64,000 nt of DNA from CAWGLW01 sp963823525 (GTDB lineage Bacteria > Pseudomonadota > Gammaproteobacteria > Steroidobacterales > Steroidobacteraceae): the NCBI GenBank assembly GCA_963823525.1, contig CAWGLW010000006.1:558001-622000 (forward strand), written 5' to 3'. A program made the translations under genes and the position numbers. A model generated the notes under the pieces. The model was not told the DNA's origin and did not search any database. It saw nothing but the letters and a program-made list of their open reading frames with translations. Shown here piece after piece: positions 1-8,172 of the stretch. Each line of letters opens with the position of its first letter. Positions within the stretch are counted from its first letter, which is position 1.

Positions 1-345
1 CGACTGGAATTCGTAGATCAGTTGCAGCGTGCCCTGGCTCGCCTCCGCCTGGTAAGGGGTATATGCGCTGTAGAATTCCCCGCGCGTCACCAGGGCCCAG
101 ACTGCCGCCGGTATGTGGTGCTCGTAGGCGCCGGCGCCGATGAAGTTGAGCCGACGGGCGTCGCGGGCCGCACGCTCGGACATCAGCCGGCCGATCTCCA
201 TCTCGGACATCGCCGGCGGTACGGTCTCGAGCGCGCCGGTGCGCAGACCCTTCGGAATCTCGTCGAACAAGGTCTCGATATCGGGCGCGCCGATCGCTGC
301 GAGCATCTCGCGAACATCGTCGGCCGTATGAGGATTAAATGGCAT
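1..345 (-). CDS. gcvPA: Glycine dehydrogenase (decarboxylating) subunit 1, N-terminal part
   Basis: This is the first 115 codons of the P-protein alpha subunit of the split type, with the C-terminal part beyond the left edge. The reading frame starts MPFNPHTADDVREMLAAIG and continues with IPKGLRTG, MSEMEIGRLM and NFIGAGAYEHHIPAAVW, then YTPYQAEASQGTLQ, all typical of GcvPA N-termini. The PLP-dependent P-protein decarboxylates glycine and hands the aminomethyl group to the lipoyl arm of GcvH. It lies 21 bases after gcvH in the riboswitch-controlled gcvT-gcvH-gcvPA operon, and a gcvPB gene would be expected just outside the window. The start ATG is the only one consistent with the family. Confidence 0.95.
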   Translation of the reverse strand, partial: MPFNPHTADDVREMLAAIGAPDIETLFDEIPKGLRTGALETVPPAMSEMEIGRLMSERAARDARRLNFIGAGAYEHHIPAAVWALVTRGEFYSAYTPYQAEASQGTLQLIYEFQS

Positions 346-366
346 GCTGCCCGTCCCTGTCAGTAA

Positions 367-762
367 TCAGTGCGTTTCCGACGCCAGTGCCGCCTCGTAG
401 GCGGCTGCATCGAGCATGGCGGCAAATTGCGCCTTGTCGGCCGGCCGGATGCGCATCACCCAGCCTGCTCCGTAGGGGTCCTGGTTGATCAGCTCCGGTT
501 GCCCGCCAAGCTCAGCGTTTCCGGCAACGACCTCGCCACTCAAGGGGCTGTAGACATCGGAGGCCGCCTTGACGGATTCGACGACGGCACAGGCCTCGCC
601 CGCGGTGACCCGGGCGCCCTGCTCGGGCACCTCGACGAACACCAGATCGCCGAGCGCCTGCTGTGCATGATCTGAAATACCCACGGTAACTGTCCCGTCG
701 TCTTCCAGGCGTGCCCATTCATGACTCTTCAGATAACGGAGATCTGCCGGAACTTTGCTCAT
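367..762 (-). CDS. gcvH: Glycine cleavage system H protein
   Basis: 131-aa lipoyl carrier protein of the glycine cleavage complex. It shuttles the aminomethyl intermediate from P-protein to GcvT and the reduced lipoate to dihydrolipoamide dehydrogenase. The lipoylation motif ESVKAASDVYSP is present with the acceptor at about K65, and the fold signatures KSHEWARLE and NQDPYGAGWV frame it. Two ATGs stand side by side (765 and 762). The second is 6 bases from a GGAGGG ribosome binding site and is chosen; the first would be only 3 bases away. The frame is also open upstream to 870, but those residues overlap gcvT and do not look like H protein. Confidence 0.96.
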   Translation of the reverse strand: MSKVPADLRYLKSHEWARLEDDGTVTVGISDHAQQALGDLVFVEVPEQGARVTAGEACAVVESVKAASDVYSPLSGEVVAGNAELGGQPELINQDPYGAGWVMRIRPADKAQFAAMLDAAAYEAALASETH

Positions 763-781
763 CATGACCCTCCAGTACTTT

Positions 782-1873
782 TCAAGTTGCGATCGCGCTT
801 TTGCCGTTGCGTACGAAAGGCGGCCGCACGATGCGTGCATCGAGCAACCGGCCGCGGATTTCGACTTCACACTGTCCAGCGGTCCCTGCCGGCACTCTCG
901 CCAGCCCGATCGAGCGCTCCAGCGTCGGTGAAAAAGAACCGCTGGTGACCTCGCCCTCGCCGACTGCGGGCACGATCACCTTCTGATGCGACCTCAGTAC
1001 GGCGCGCTGCTCCAGCACCAGGCCGACCAGCTTTCGCGGCGCACCGTCTTTTTTCTGCGCAGCGATCGCTGCGCGGCCGATGAAATCGCGGTCCTGAGGA
1101 TCCCAGGCGATTGTCCAGCCAAGCCCGGATTCCAGCGGTGAGGTCGTCTCATCCATGTCGCTGCCGTACAGGTTCATGCCAGCCTCGAGCCGCAGGGTGT
1201 CGCGCGCACCCAGCCCGCACGGTGCAATTCCCGCTTCGACGAATCGCCGCCACGCAGCCGCTGCATCGGCGGCAGGCAGAACGATTTCCCAGCCATCCTC
1301 GCCCGTGTACCCGGTTCGGGCGACAAACCAGTCACCGTCGGCAAGTCCGGCGAAACGCGGGAGCTCCAGAGCGCGCGCGGCCAGGTCTGCATCCAGCGTC
1401 GTCGCCGCCTTTTCCCGCGCGTTTGGCCCCTGCACCGCAATCATCGCAAGATCCGTTCGCGGCTCCACCCCGACCTCGAAATCTCCGGCATGCCGCCGCA
1501 ACCACTCGATGTCCTTGTCGCGCGTACCGGCGTTCACCACCATGCGATACCATTGATCGTCCATGTAATAAGCGATCAGGTCGTCGAGCACCCCGCCGTC
1601 GTCCCGCAACATGCATGAATACAGTGCCTTGCCGGGCTCGGTGAGTTTCTGCACATCGTTGGCCAGCATTCGGCGAAGGAAATCGCGCACCCGCGGGCCA
1701 CGCAGGTCCAGCACGCACATGTGCGAAACATCAAACATGCCGGCATCGCGTCGTACGAAATGATGCTCTTCGATCTGGGATCCGTAATTGACGGGCATAT
1801 CCCAGCCACCGAAATCGACCATGCGGGCGTTAGCGGCCAGGTGCGTTTCGTAGAGCGGAGTGCGAAGACCCAT
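782..1873 (-). CDS. gcvT: Glycine cleavage system T protein (aminomethyltransferase)
   Basis: 363-aa tetrahydrofolate-dependent aminomethyltransferase, close to the usual length. It releases ammonia from the H-protein-bound intermediate and forms 5,10-methylene-THF. Motifs include VDFGGWDMPVNYGSQ near the N-terminus, FDVSHM, the folate-pocket region RTGYTGEDGWEI and the C-terminal GLGARDTLRLEAGM and VTSGSFSPTL segments. It is the first gene of the operon, its ATG lying a short distance after the riboswitch terminator. The ribosome binding site is weak (CGGGAAAAAACT), which fits control at the transcript leader. Confidence 0.97.
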   Translation of the reverse strand: MGLRTPLYETHLAANARMVDFGGWDMPVNYGSQIEEHHFVRRDAGMFDVSHMCVLDLRGPRVRDFLRRMLANDVQKLTEPGKALYSCMLRDDGGVLDDLIAYYMDDQWYRMVVNAGTRDKDIEWLRRHAGDFEVGVEPRTDLAMIAVQGPNAREKAATTLDADLAARALELPRFAGLADGDWFVARTGYTGEDGWEIVLPAADAAAAWRRFVEAGIAPCGLGARDTLRLEAGMNLYGSDMDETTSPLESGLGWTIAWDPQDRDFIGRAAIAAQKKDGAPRKLVGLVLEQRAVLRSHQKVIVPAVGEGEVTSGSFSPTLERSIGLARVPAGTAGQCEVEIRGRLLDARIVRPPFVRNGKSAIAT

Positions 1874-1890
1874 AGTTTTTTCCCGGCTTC

Positions 1891-1930
1891 AAAAAATTAA
1901 AAAGGCGGCAAGCCATGCGACCTGCCGCCC
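1891..1930 (-). terminator. Riboswitch expression-platform terminator upstream of gcvT
   Basis: On the minus strand GGCGGCA, a 12-base loop and TGCCGCC form a 7-bp GC-rich stem followed directly by TTTTTAATTTTTT. It stands between the second glycine aptamer and the gcvT start, the usual place for a glycine-responsive attenuator. Whether glycine disrupts it (ON switch) is inferred from other gcv leaders. Confidence 0.85.
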
Positions 1931-2105
1931 CTCTGTCCTGTGACCTGAGAGATCGGGCCCCGGCAAGCCGGTACCGCACCCCTTCGGTGGACCCCTGGCG
2001 GGGTCGCTCTCCAGAGCCCATCAGACATCGCCGTTCTTTTGCCTGAGCGTTTCCGGGCGGGTTGCGCCTTCGGCGGGCCGATACCCGGCCTCTCTCCGAT
2101 CGAGC
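1931..2105 (-). promoter_or_regulatory. Tandem glycine riboswitch controlling gcvTH-PA
   Basis: Two consecutive glycine aptamers are read on the minus strand. The first carries CGGAGAGAGG, then GCCGAAGGCGCAACC and CGCTCAGGCAAAAG (about 2104 to 2022). The second carries CTGGAGAGCGACCC, CCACCGAAGGGG and ATCTCTCAGGTC-ACAGGACAGAG (about 2015 to 1931). GGAGAG, CCGAAGG and CTCAGG-CA(A)-GGACAG are the conserved elements of the family. A short linker separates the aptamers, as in cooperative gcv riboswitches. The downstream terminator suggests transcriptional control of the glycine cleavage operon. Confidence 0.95.
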
Positions 2106-2232
2106 CTTGCGATGGGTCAGGCGATGTTACCGCAGCCCCGCGCCGGGGGCCAGCAACTGCCAGCCAGGTGCTTGTCTTCCTTGCGACATCGACCGAACAT
2201 GCCGGTTCACGCCACTGGTACAGAGAAGGCCC

Positions 2233-4008
2233 ATGACCCATCGACTGCTCTGCGCGCTGCTCGCAGCGGCCTGCCTCACCAGCCTGCCATCGGCCGCGAC
2301 CGACGCGCCGGGCGCCGCCGCGCTGCATGAACTTTTCGAGGCCGAATGGCAGCGCGGCTTGCGCGAGAACCCGATTATGGCCACCTACCTGGGTGACCGT
2401 CGCTACGACGCGGCCTGGCCGGATGTCTCCGAGGCCGCGATTGCATCGCGGCATGCGTCGGATCTCGCGGTGCTGGCTCAACTGGAAGCGCTCGATAGCC
2501 CATCGCTTTCCGCCGCCGATCGACTGAACCTCGACCTTTTCAGGCGCAAGTACCAGGGTTCCGTTGACGAATATGGCTACGGGTTACACCTGATGCCGGT
2601 CACGCAGCGTCGCGGAATACAGACCTTGTACCAGCTCGCCGAGATGCAGCCGTTCGCCACGGTCAGCGACTATGAGAACTGGATCGCCCGGCTGGACGGA
2701 CTCGGCGTGCTGGTTGATCAGACGATCGACCTGATGAGCACGGGTCTCGAGCGAGGCGTGGTTCAGCCGCGGATCGTAATGCAGCGAGTGCCCGCGCAGG
2801 TCGAGCAGCAGATCGTCACCGATCCGCAGGACAGCGCTTACTACGCGCCGTTTCTCAGCATGCCCGATTCCATACCGGTCGCCGAACAGGCTCGCCTGCA
2901 GGCGGCCGCGCAGACATCCATCCGCGAGACCGTGGTGCCAGCCTACCGGCGATTCCACTCGTTCATGATCGAGCAATACCTGCCGGGCAGCCGCGATACC
3001 GTGGGAGTCTGGGACACACCGGGCGGAGACGCCTGGTACCAGAATCGCGTGGCCTGGTTCACGACCACGAAGCTGAGCGCGGACGAAGTACACGAGATCG
3101 GCCTCAGCGAGGTCGCGCGCATTCGCGGCGAGATGCAGAAAGTCATCGATCAGGTGGAGTTCAGGGGCAGCTTCGAGGATTTCCTGAAGTACCTGCGCAC
3201 CGACCCGAAATTCAGCTACAGCGACCCGCAGCAATTGCTTCAGGCGTACCGTGCGATGGCAAAGCAGGTTGATCCGATGCTGCCGAAGTTTTTTGGCCGC
3301 CTGCCGCGCATGCCTTACGGCGTCCGGCCGATCCCGGATCAGATCGCGCCGGATACGACGACGGCCTATTACAATGGACCAGCGCTGGACGGAACCCGGG
3401 CGGGCTACTACTACGTCAACCTGTACAAGCCCGAGGAGCGACCGACCTTCGAGATTCCGGTGCTGACGATTCACGAGGCGGTGCCCGGGCATCACCTGCA
3501 GATCGCACTGGCTCAGGAACTGAACGACCTGCCGACGTTCCGGCGTGATTTCGAGGCCACGGCGTTCGTGGAAGGCTGGGCCTTGTACAGCGAGAGCCTG
3601 GGTGAGGAAATGGGCTTTTATGAAGACCCGTATGACAAATTCGGCCAGCTGACCTACGAAATGTGGCGTGCGGTCCGCCTGGTGGTTGATACCGGCCTGC
3701 ATCAGAAGCACTGGACTCGCGAGCAGGCGATCGATTTTTTCAAGCAAAACGCGCCGAAGACCGAGCTCGATATCATCAACGAGATCGACCGGTATATTTC
3801 CTGGCCAGGGCAGGCGCTGGCTTACAAGATCGGCGAGTTGAAGATCAAGGAACTGCGCAGGAACGCCACGGGAACGCTGGGCGACAGGTTTGATATCCGG
3901 GGTTTCCACGACGTCGTGCTTGGCAGCGGCGCCGTGCCGCTGGACGTGCTCGAAAAGAACGTCGAACGCTGGGTTGCCGGCCGCGCAGCAGCCGGCGACG
4001 CCAGGTAA
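2233..4008 (+). CDS. DUF885 family secreted metallopeptidase-like protein
   Basis: 591-aa protein of the DUF885 family, which has a metallopeptidase-like fold; substrates are mostly unknown. Residues 1-22 form a signal peptide (MTHRLLCALLAAACLTSLPSAA), so it is exported, probably periplasmic. The family zinc motif appears as TIHEAVPGHHLQIA (HExxPGHH), followed by the downstream helix with EGWALYSESLGEEMG. The start at 2233 follows a purine-rich AGAGAAGG. The open frame extends upstream to 2062 through the gcv leader, but that part is not protein-like. The gene is divergent from the gcv operon and ends 7 bases before ispG. Confidence 0.88.
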   Translation: MTHRLLCALLAAACLTSLPSAATDAPGAAALHELFEAEWQRGLRENPIMATYLGDRRYDAAWPDVSEAAIASRHASDLAVLAQLEALDSPSLSAADRLNLDLFRRKYQGSVDEYGYGLHLMPVTQRRGIQTLYQLAEMQPFATVSDYENWIARLDGLGVLVDQTIDLMSTGLERGVVQPRIVMQRVPAQVEQQIVTDPQDSAYYAPFLSMPDSIPVAEQARLQAAAQTSIRETVVPAYRRFHSFMIEQYLPGSRDTVGVWDTPGGDAWYQNRVAWFTTTKLSADEVHEIGLSEVARIRGEMQKVIDQVEFRGSFEDFLKYLRTDPKFSYSDPQQLLQAYRAMAKQVDPMLPKFFGRLPRMPYGVRPIPDQIAPDTTTAYYNGPALDGTRAGYYYVNLYKPEERPTFEIPVLTIHEAVPGHHLQIALAQELNDLPTFRRDFEATAFVEGWALYSESLGEEMGFYEDPYDKFGQLTYEMWRAVRLVVDTGLHQKHWTREQAIDFFKQNAPKTELDIINEIDRYISWPGQALAYKIGELKIKELRRNATGTLGDRFDIRGFHDVVLGSGAVPLDVLEKNVERWVAGRAAAGDAR

Positions 4009-4015
4009 GCGCGCA

Positions 4016-5242
4016 ATGGGACGCATCTTCAGGCGCGAGAGCCGGCCCGTCAGAGTCGGACGAATCGTGGTCGGGGGCCTGAACCCGATCGTCGTGCAGT
4101 CGATGACCAACACGGACACGGCCGATGTCGAGGCAACCTCTCTGCAGATCAGTGCGCTCGCGAAGGCAGGCTCGGAACTGGTGCGCGTGACCGTGAACAC
4201 GGATGCCGCCGCGGCGGCCGTGCCCCGCATCATCGAGCGGCTGCACCAGCTAGGGGTGGACGTACCGATTGTCGGCGACTTTCATTTCAACGGGCACAAG
4301 CTGCTCCGCGCTCACCCCGACTGCGCCGCAGGGCTGGCCAAGTTCCGGATCAACCCGGGCAACGTGGGCCGGGGCAGCAAGCGGGACAGCCAGTTCGCCG
4401 AGATGATCGAGATTGCCTGTCTGCATGACCGGCCGGTTCGCATTGGCGTCAACTGGGGCAGCCTCGACCAGGACCTGCTCACGCGGTTGATGGATGAAAA
4501 CTCGAAGCGGGCCGAACCGCTCGATGCCGGCGACGTAATGCGCGAGGCGATCGTGGTCTCCGCGCTCGAAAGCGCGCAGCGGGCCGTCGAACTCGGGCTG
4601 CCTGCCGACCACATCATCATCTCCTGCAAGGTCAGCGGTGTGCAGGACCTCATTGCGGTCTATCGCAACATCGCCGCTCGCTGTGAGTATCCGCTGCACC
4701 TCGGGCTGACCGAGGCGGGAATGGGCTCGAAGGGCATCGTCGCTTCCACCGCGGCGATGAGCGTGCTGCTGCAGGAGGGCATCGGCGATACGATTCGCGT
4801 GTCGCTGACACCGGATCCCGGCGGTGACAGGACGCGCGAGGTGATCGTCGCGCAGGAGATCCTGCAGACGATGGGTCTGCGTTCATTCACGCCGATGGTC
4901 ATTGCCTGCCCCGGCTGCGGCCGCACGACCTCGACGTATTTCCAGGAACTGGCGCAAGAGATACAGTCATACCTGCGCACTCGAATGCCTCAGTGGCGAC
5001 AGCTCTATGCCGGTGTCGAGCAGATGAACGTGGCGGTGATGGGATGTGTTGTCAATGGGCCGGGGGAAAGCAAGCACGCCAACATCGGCATCAGCCTGCC
5101 GGGGACCGGTGAACGGCCGGTTGCGCCGGTGTACATCGATGGAGAGAAAGGACCAACGCTGAAGGGTGAGAACATCGCCGGGGAATTCCAGCAACTTGTT
5201 GAGTCTTATGTCGAGCGTCGCTACGGAAAGAGGAGCAACTGA
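4016..5242 (+). CDS. ispG: 4-hydroxy-3-methylbut-2-en-1-yl diphosphate synthase (flavodoxin/ferredoxin)
   Basis: 408-aa Fe-S enzyme of the MEP isoprenoid pathway that converts methylerythritol cyclodiphosphate to HMBPP. The TIM-barrel part has VQSMTNTDTADVEAT and FRINPGNVG. The C-terminal 4Fe-4S domain carries CPGCGRT and GCVVNGPGES, which supply the three cysteines and the glutamate. The start at 4016 is chosen because the preceding 42 codons of open frame overlap the DUF885 gene. The stop overlaps the next start (TGATG), so ispG and the pterin dehydratase are probably translated from one message. Confidence 0.97.
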   Translation: MGRIFRRESRPVRVGRIVVGGLNPIVVQSMTNTDTADVEATSLQISALAKAGSELVRVTVNTDAAAAAVPRIIERLHQLGVDVPIVGDFHFNGHKLLRAHPDCAAGLAKFRINPGNVGRGSKRDSQFAEMIEIACLHDRPVRIGVNWGSLDQDLLTRLMDENSKRAEPLDAGDVMREAIVVSALESAQRAVELGLPADHIIISCKVSGVQDLIAVYRNIAARCEYPLHLGLTEAGMGSKGIVASTAAMSVLLQEGIGDTIRVSLTPDPGGDRTREVIVAQEILQTMGLRSFTPMVIACPGCGRTTSTYFQELAQEIQSYLRTRMPQWRQLYAGVEQMNVAVMGCVVNGPGESKHANIGISLPGTGERPVAPVYIDGEKGPTLKGENIAGEFQQLVESYVERRYGKRSN

Positions 5243-5577
5243 TGGCCGCACTGCGCGATCGAAAATGCCGGCCGATGCCGCCCGGCACGCCGCCGATGGA
5301 TAGCGACACGGCGAACAGCCTGCTCGGCCAGGTGGACCCGGCCTGGTCGATTGCTGCCGATGGCCACTCGCTGCACCGGGCATTCAGCTTCGAGGACTTT
5401 CATCGGACGATGGGTTTCGTCAATGCCCTCGCCTGGATCGCGAACGCCGAGGACCATCACCCGGATCTCGAGCTTGGCTACAATTATTGCCGGGTCGAGT
5501 TTTCAACGCACTCCGTCGGCGGACTGTCAGATAACGACTTTATCTGCGCCGCAAAGGTAGACGCGCTGGGAGCCTGA
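5242..5577 (+). CDS. phhB: 4a-hydroxytetrahydrobiopterin dehydratase
   Basis: 111-aa pterin-4a-carbinolamine dehydratase. The family core is evident: FSFEDFHRTMGFVNALAWIANAEDHHPDLELGY with the EDHHP catalytic histidines, then the FSTHSVGGLSDNDF segment. In other bacteria the protein recycles pterin cofactor for phenylalanine hydroxylase or serves molybdopterin metabolism. No phhA is nearby, so the partner is unknown. An AGGAG site lies inside the end of ispG, 6 bases before the ATG, and the two genes overlap by one base. Confidence 0.9.
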   Translation: MAALRDRKCRPMPPGTPPMDSDTANSLLGQVDPAWSIAADGHSLHRAFSFEDFHRTMGFVNALAWIANAEDHHPDLELGYNYCRVEFSTHSVGGLSDNDFICAAKVDALGA

Positions 5578-5610
5578 ACACGCCATCGGTACGCAATACA
5601 GGGGGTTTGC

Positions 5611-6444
5611 ATGACCGAGCAGCACAAGGTGGCGGAAGCGACGGAGCCCGAGGCGCAGCCGTTCGTTGCGCCCTGTCGTGACCTTGCAATCACCGCTCCG
5701 TTCGGCTGGCTCGGCAAGGGCCTGGACGACATGCGTACGGCCCCGCGGCAGAGCCTGACGTATGGCGCGATCATCGTTGCCGTGAGCCTGCTGGTCGCGG
5801 CCATCGCAATGCGTTTCGGCGGTTACTGGCTGCTGCTCGTGCTGGTTTCAGGCTTCATCTTTGTCGCACCCCTGCTCGCCGTCGGAACCTACGCGATCAG
5901 CCAGCAGATAGAGCGCGGCGAGAAACCGTCGCTGCGCCGCTGTTTCAATGAAGAACGGCGCGCTTTCGGAAACCTGATGGTATTCGCGCTGATGGCCATG
6001 ATCGTGTTTCTCGTCTGGGCTCGCGCCGGCTCGGCCGTGCATGTCTTCTTCCCGGTCGGCTCAGAACCGGGCTGGCGCGACTACCTGCGGTTCTTCGGCA
6101 TCGGCAGCACGATCGGTTCGATCTTTGCAGGGGTGGTCTTCTCGGTCGCTGCGTTCTCGCTACCGATGATCATGGACCGGCGTGTCGATACGGTGACGGC
6201 AGTGGTGACCAGCGTGAATGCCGTTCTGCGTAACAAGTTCGCCATGATGATCTGGGCCGCCTTGATCAGCCTGGCCGTTGCGCCGGGCTTTGCACTGTTA
6301 TTCGTCGGTCGTGAAAAAGGCGGTGGCGCGGCGTGGATCATGATCGCGCTCGGACTGACGCTGCCCCTGATCGGCCATGCGACCTGGCATGCCTACCGAG
6401 AGACCATTGATGCCTCCGAGTGGCCATCCAACGGACCGGCGTAA
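5611..6444 (+). CDS. DUF2189 family integral membrane protein
   Basis: 277-aa inner-membrane protein of the DUF2189 family, function unknown. After a soluble N-terminus of about 45 residues with the family-typical PFGWLGKGLDDMRTAP, six hydrophobic segments can be counted: approximately residues 50-67, 70-92, 125-142, 165-190, 208-232 and 240-258. It stands 33 bases behind phhB on the same strand and may be part of the ispG transcript. Its 3' end converges on the acyl-CoA dehydrogenase gene. Confidence 0.82.
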   Translation: MTEQHKVAEATEPEAQPFVAPCRDLAITAPFGWLGKGLDDMRTAPRQSLTYGAIIVAVSLLVAAIAMRFGGYWLLLVLVSGFIFVAPLLAVGTYAISQQIERGEKPSLRRCFNEERRAFGNLMVFALMAMIVFLVWARAGSAVHVFFPVGSEPGWRDYLRFFGIGSTIGSIFAGVVFSVAAFSLPMIMDRRVDTVTAVVTSVNAVLRNKFAMMIWAALISLAVAPGFALLFVGREKGGGAAWIMIALGLTLPLIGHATWHAYRETIDASEWPSNGPA

Positions 6445-6453
6445 ACTGGTTTT

Positions 6454-6483
6454 CGCCGCCAATTTTCTACCGGCGTGGCGGCG
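6454..6483. terminator. Hairpin between convergent genes, possible terminator
   Basis: CGCCGCCA and TGGCGGCG form an 8-bp inverted repeat around a 14-base loop in the 42-base gap between the DUF2189 gene and the convergent dehydrogenase gene. There is no proper T tract on either strand, so its role as a terminator is a guess from position. Confidence 0.35.
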
Positions 6484-6486
6484 TGC

Positions 6487-8172
6487 TCACGGGCCCATCA
6501 ATACCCGGTCGAGCTCCGGATCGGCATCCTGAAGAAGATCCACCGGTGCCCGCGCAAACCGAAGCGCTGCCGCAAGGCCGCGCGGGTCGCGCTCGTTGTC
6601 GAGCATCCACTGGCCATGTTCGCAGAGCAAGGCGAGCTGCAGGGCGCGCGACATCGTCAGTGCCAGCCGGCGCGCACCGGCCTGGAGTATCTCGCGGTCC
6701 TCACTTGACTCCAGCCACAACGCGCTGCGCTCCAATGCCGCGAGGGCCCGGCCGCCGGCCGCGACCAGGCGCGGCTCCTGCAAAGACTGGATGCAGTTCG
6801 ATGCGAACCCGAGCAGCGCGACCAGGCCGGCGTTGAGATCGGATCGCAGCAACGCGTCCAGCGAGAGCACGTTGGTCGTACCTTCCCAGATCGGCAGCAC
6901 CTGTGCGTCGCGCAGCATTTGCGGCAGACCGGTGTCCTCGACATAGCCCGCGCCACCGAAGCTCTCGAGCACCTCGCTGACCACACTAACCGCCTGTTTC
7001 CCCGTAATCAGTTTGGTCAACGGCGTGATGAGCCGCAGCAGTGCACGCTGCTCAGCATCGATTTCGCCAGATTCCTGCCGGCCATTGAGTTCGACGAGCA
7101 GGAACGTCATCAGGAATGCGCCCCAGGTCTCGGCCTCCAGCGCGGCCAGGGTGTCCGTATGCAGCGGCAGCTCGGCAAGCGGCCTGCCAAAGGCCTCGCG
7201 TTGCGCCGCGTAGGAGCGTGCCAGCGACATCGCGCGACGCATCGCAGCCGCGGCGCAGACGCTGTTCCAGGTCCTCGTGACCACGAGCATCGGCTCGATC
7301 GCGCGGGTGCCGTGATGCGGCTCGCCAACGAGCTCGGCCCGTGTGCCCTCGAGCATCAACTCGGCCGTGGGTACTTTGCGGGTACCGAGTTTGTCCTTGA
7401 GCCGATCGACGCGCAGGTTGTTGAGCCGCCCTTCGGCATCGCGCAGCTCGACATAGAACATCGCCAGGCCTTTGCCGCCATCGGGGTTGCCCTCCGGGCG
7501 TGCCAGTGTCAGCGCCATATCGCCCGATACGGCCGACGTGAACCACTTGCGTCCATAAAGCCGCCAGCCGTCGCCGTCTGCGACGGCCCGCGTTTGCGAT
7601 CGGCCCACGTCCGAGCCGCCGGTGGTCTCGGTCATCCACTGGCCGCTGGTCCAGAACCGGTCCGGATCACGCGAAGTCAGCCGCGGCAAAGCTCGCTCGA
7701 TCAGCTTGCGGTTACCTGACTGGAGCAGGGAACGCGCAGCGCCGTCAGTCATCGCCAGCGGGCAGGTATAGACGTCGGATGACGGATGGAAGAGGTACAC
7801 CTTGGCGAATTGTTCGATACGCGCGAACCGTCCCCGTTCAAGCTGGTAACCGGCCGCGACCATTCCGAAGCGAACGGTCAGTCGCTCGGCCTCCTGCCAC
7901 AACGGCGTCAACTCGATTTCGTCGACACGATTTCCCCAGGCGTCCCACTGTTTCAGGCGTGGCTCGTTCAATCGATCCGCGAGCTGCATGCGATAGAGCT
8001 CACCACCGGCCAGGTCCCCAAGCTCTTCAAGTTCCTGGTGCAGTGACTCCATCAGGTCGATCGGCAGGACGCGTCGCAGCCAGGACTGCAGAAGCGGATC
8101 ATCCAGGAACTGATTGCCCAGGTCCGGAGCCGGTTGCGTGAACAGTTCGCGTTGCCAGTCCGCGCTTGTCAT
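6487..8172 (-). CDS. Acyl-CoA dehydrogenase family protein (AidB-like)
   Basis: 561-aa flavoprotein of the acyl-CoA dehydrogenase superfamily, longer than ordinary ACADs and organised like AidB. An N-terminal extension is followed by the substrate/FAD domain with WMTETTGGSDVGRS and GRKWFTSA, then the helical domain with AAQREAFGRPLAELPLHTDTLA, ESFGGAGYVEDTGLPQMLRD and WEGTTNVLSLD. AidB-type proteins can bind DNA or act as dehydrogenases; the substrate here cannot be told. Its ATG overlaps the ubiI stop by four bases (ATGA), so it is translationally coupled to the ubiquinone operon. This is not part of the E. coli arrangement. Confidence 0.88.
   Translation of the reverse strand: MTSADWQRELFTQPAPDLGNQFLDDPLLQSWLRRVLPIDLMESLHQELEELGDLAGGELYRMQLADRLNEPRLKQWDAWGNRVDEIELTPLWQEAERLTVRFGMVAAGYQLERGRFARIEQFAKVYLFHPSSDVYTCPLAMTDGAARSLLQSGNRKLIERALPRLTSRDPDRFWTSGQWMTETTGGSDVGRSQTRAVADGDGWRLYGRKWFTSAVSGDMALTLARPEGNPDGGKGLAMFYVELRDAEGRLNNLRVDRLKDKLGTRKVPTAELMLEGTRAELVGEPHHGTRAIEPMLVVTRTWNSVCAAAAMRRAMSLARSYAAQREAFGRPLAELPLHTDTLAALEAETWGAFLMTFLLVELNGRQESGEIDAEQRALLRLITPLTKLITGKQAVSVVSEVLESFGGAGYVEDTGLPQMLRDAQVLPIWEGTTNVLSLDALLRSDLNAGLVALLGFASNCIQSLQEPRLVAAGGRALAALERSALWLESSEDREILQAGARRLALTMSRALQLALLCEHGQWMLDNERDPRGLAAALRFARAPVDLLQDADPELDRVLMGP

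Noticed and set aside
2106..2232. Promoter for the gcv riboswitch transcript
   Set aside because: A TAACAT sequence was seen on the minus strand, but no -35 stands at a proper distance, so the site was not called.
2584..4233. 549-codon minus-strand open frame across the DUF885 gene and ispG
   Set aside because: Antisense shadow of two well-supported genes; no domain is recognisable.
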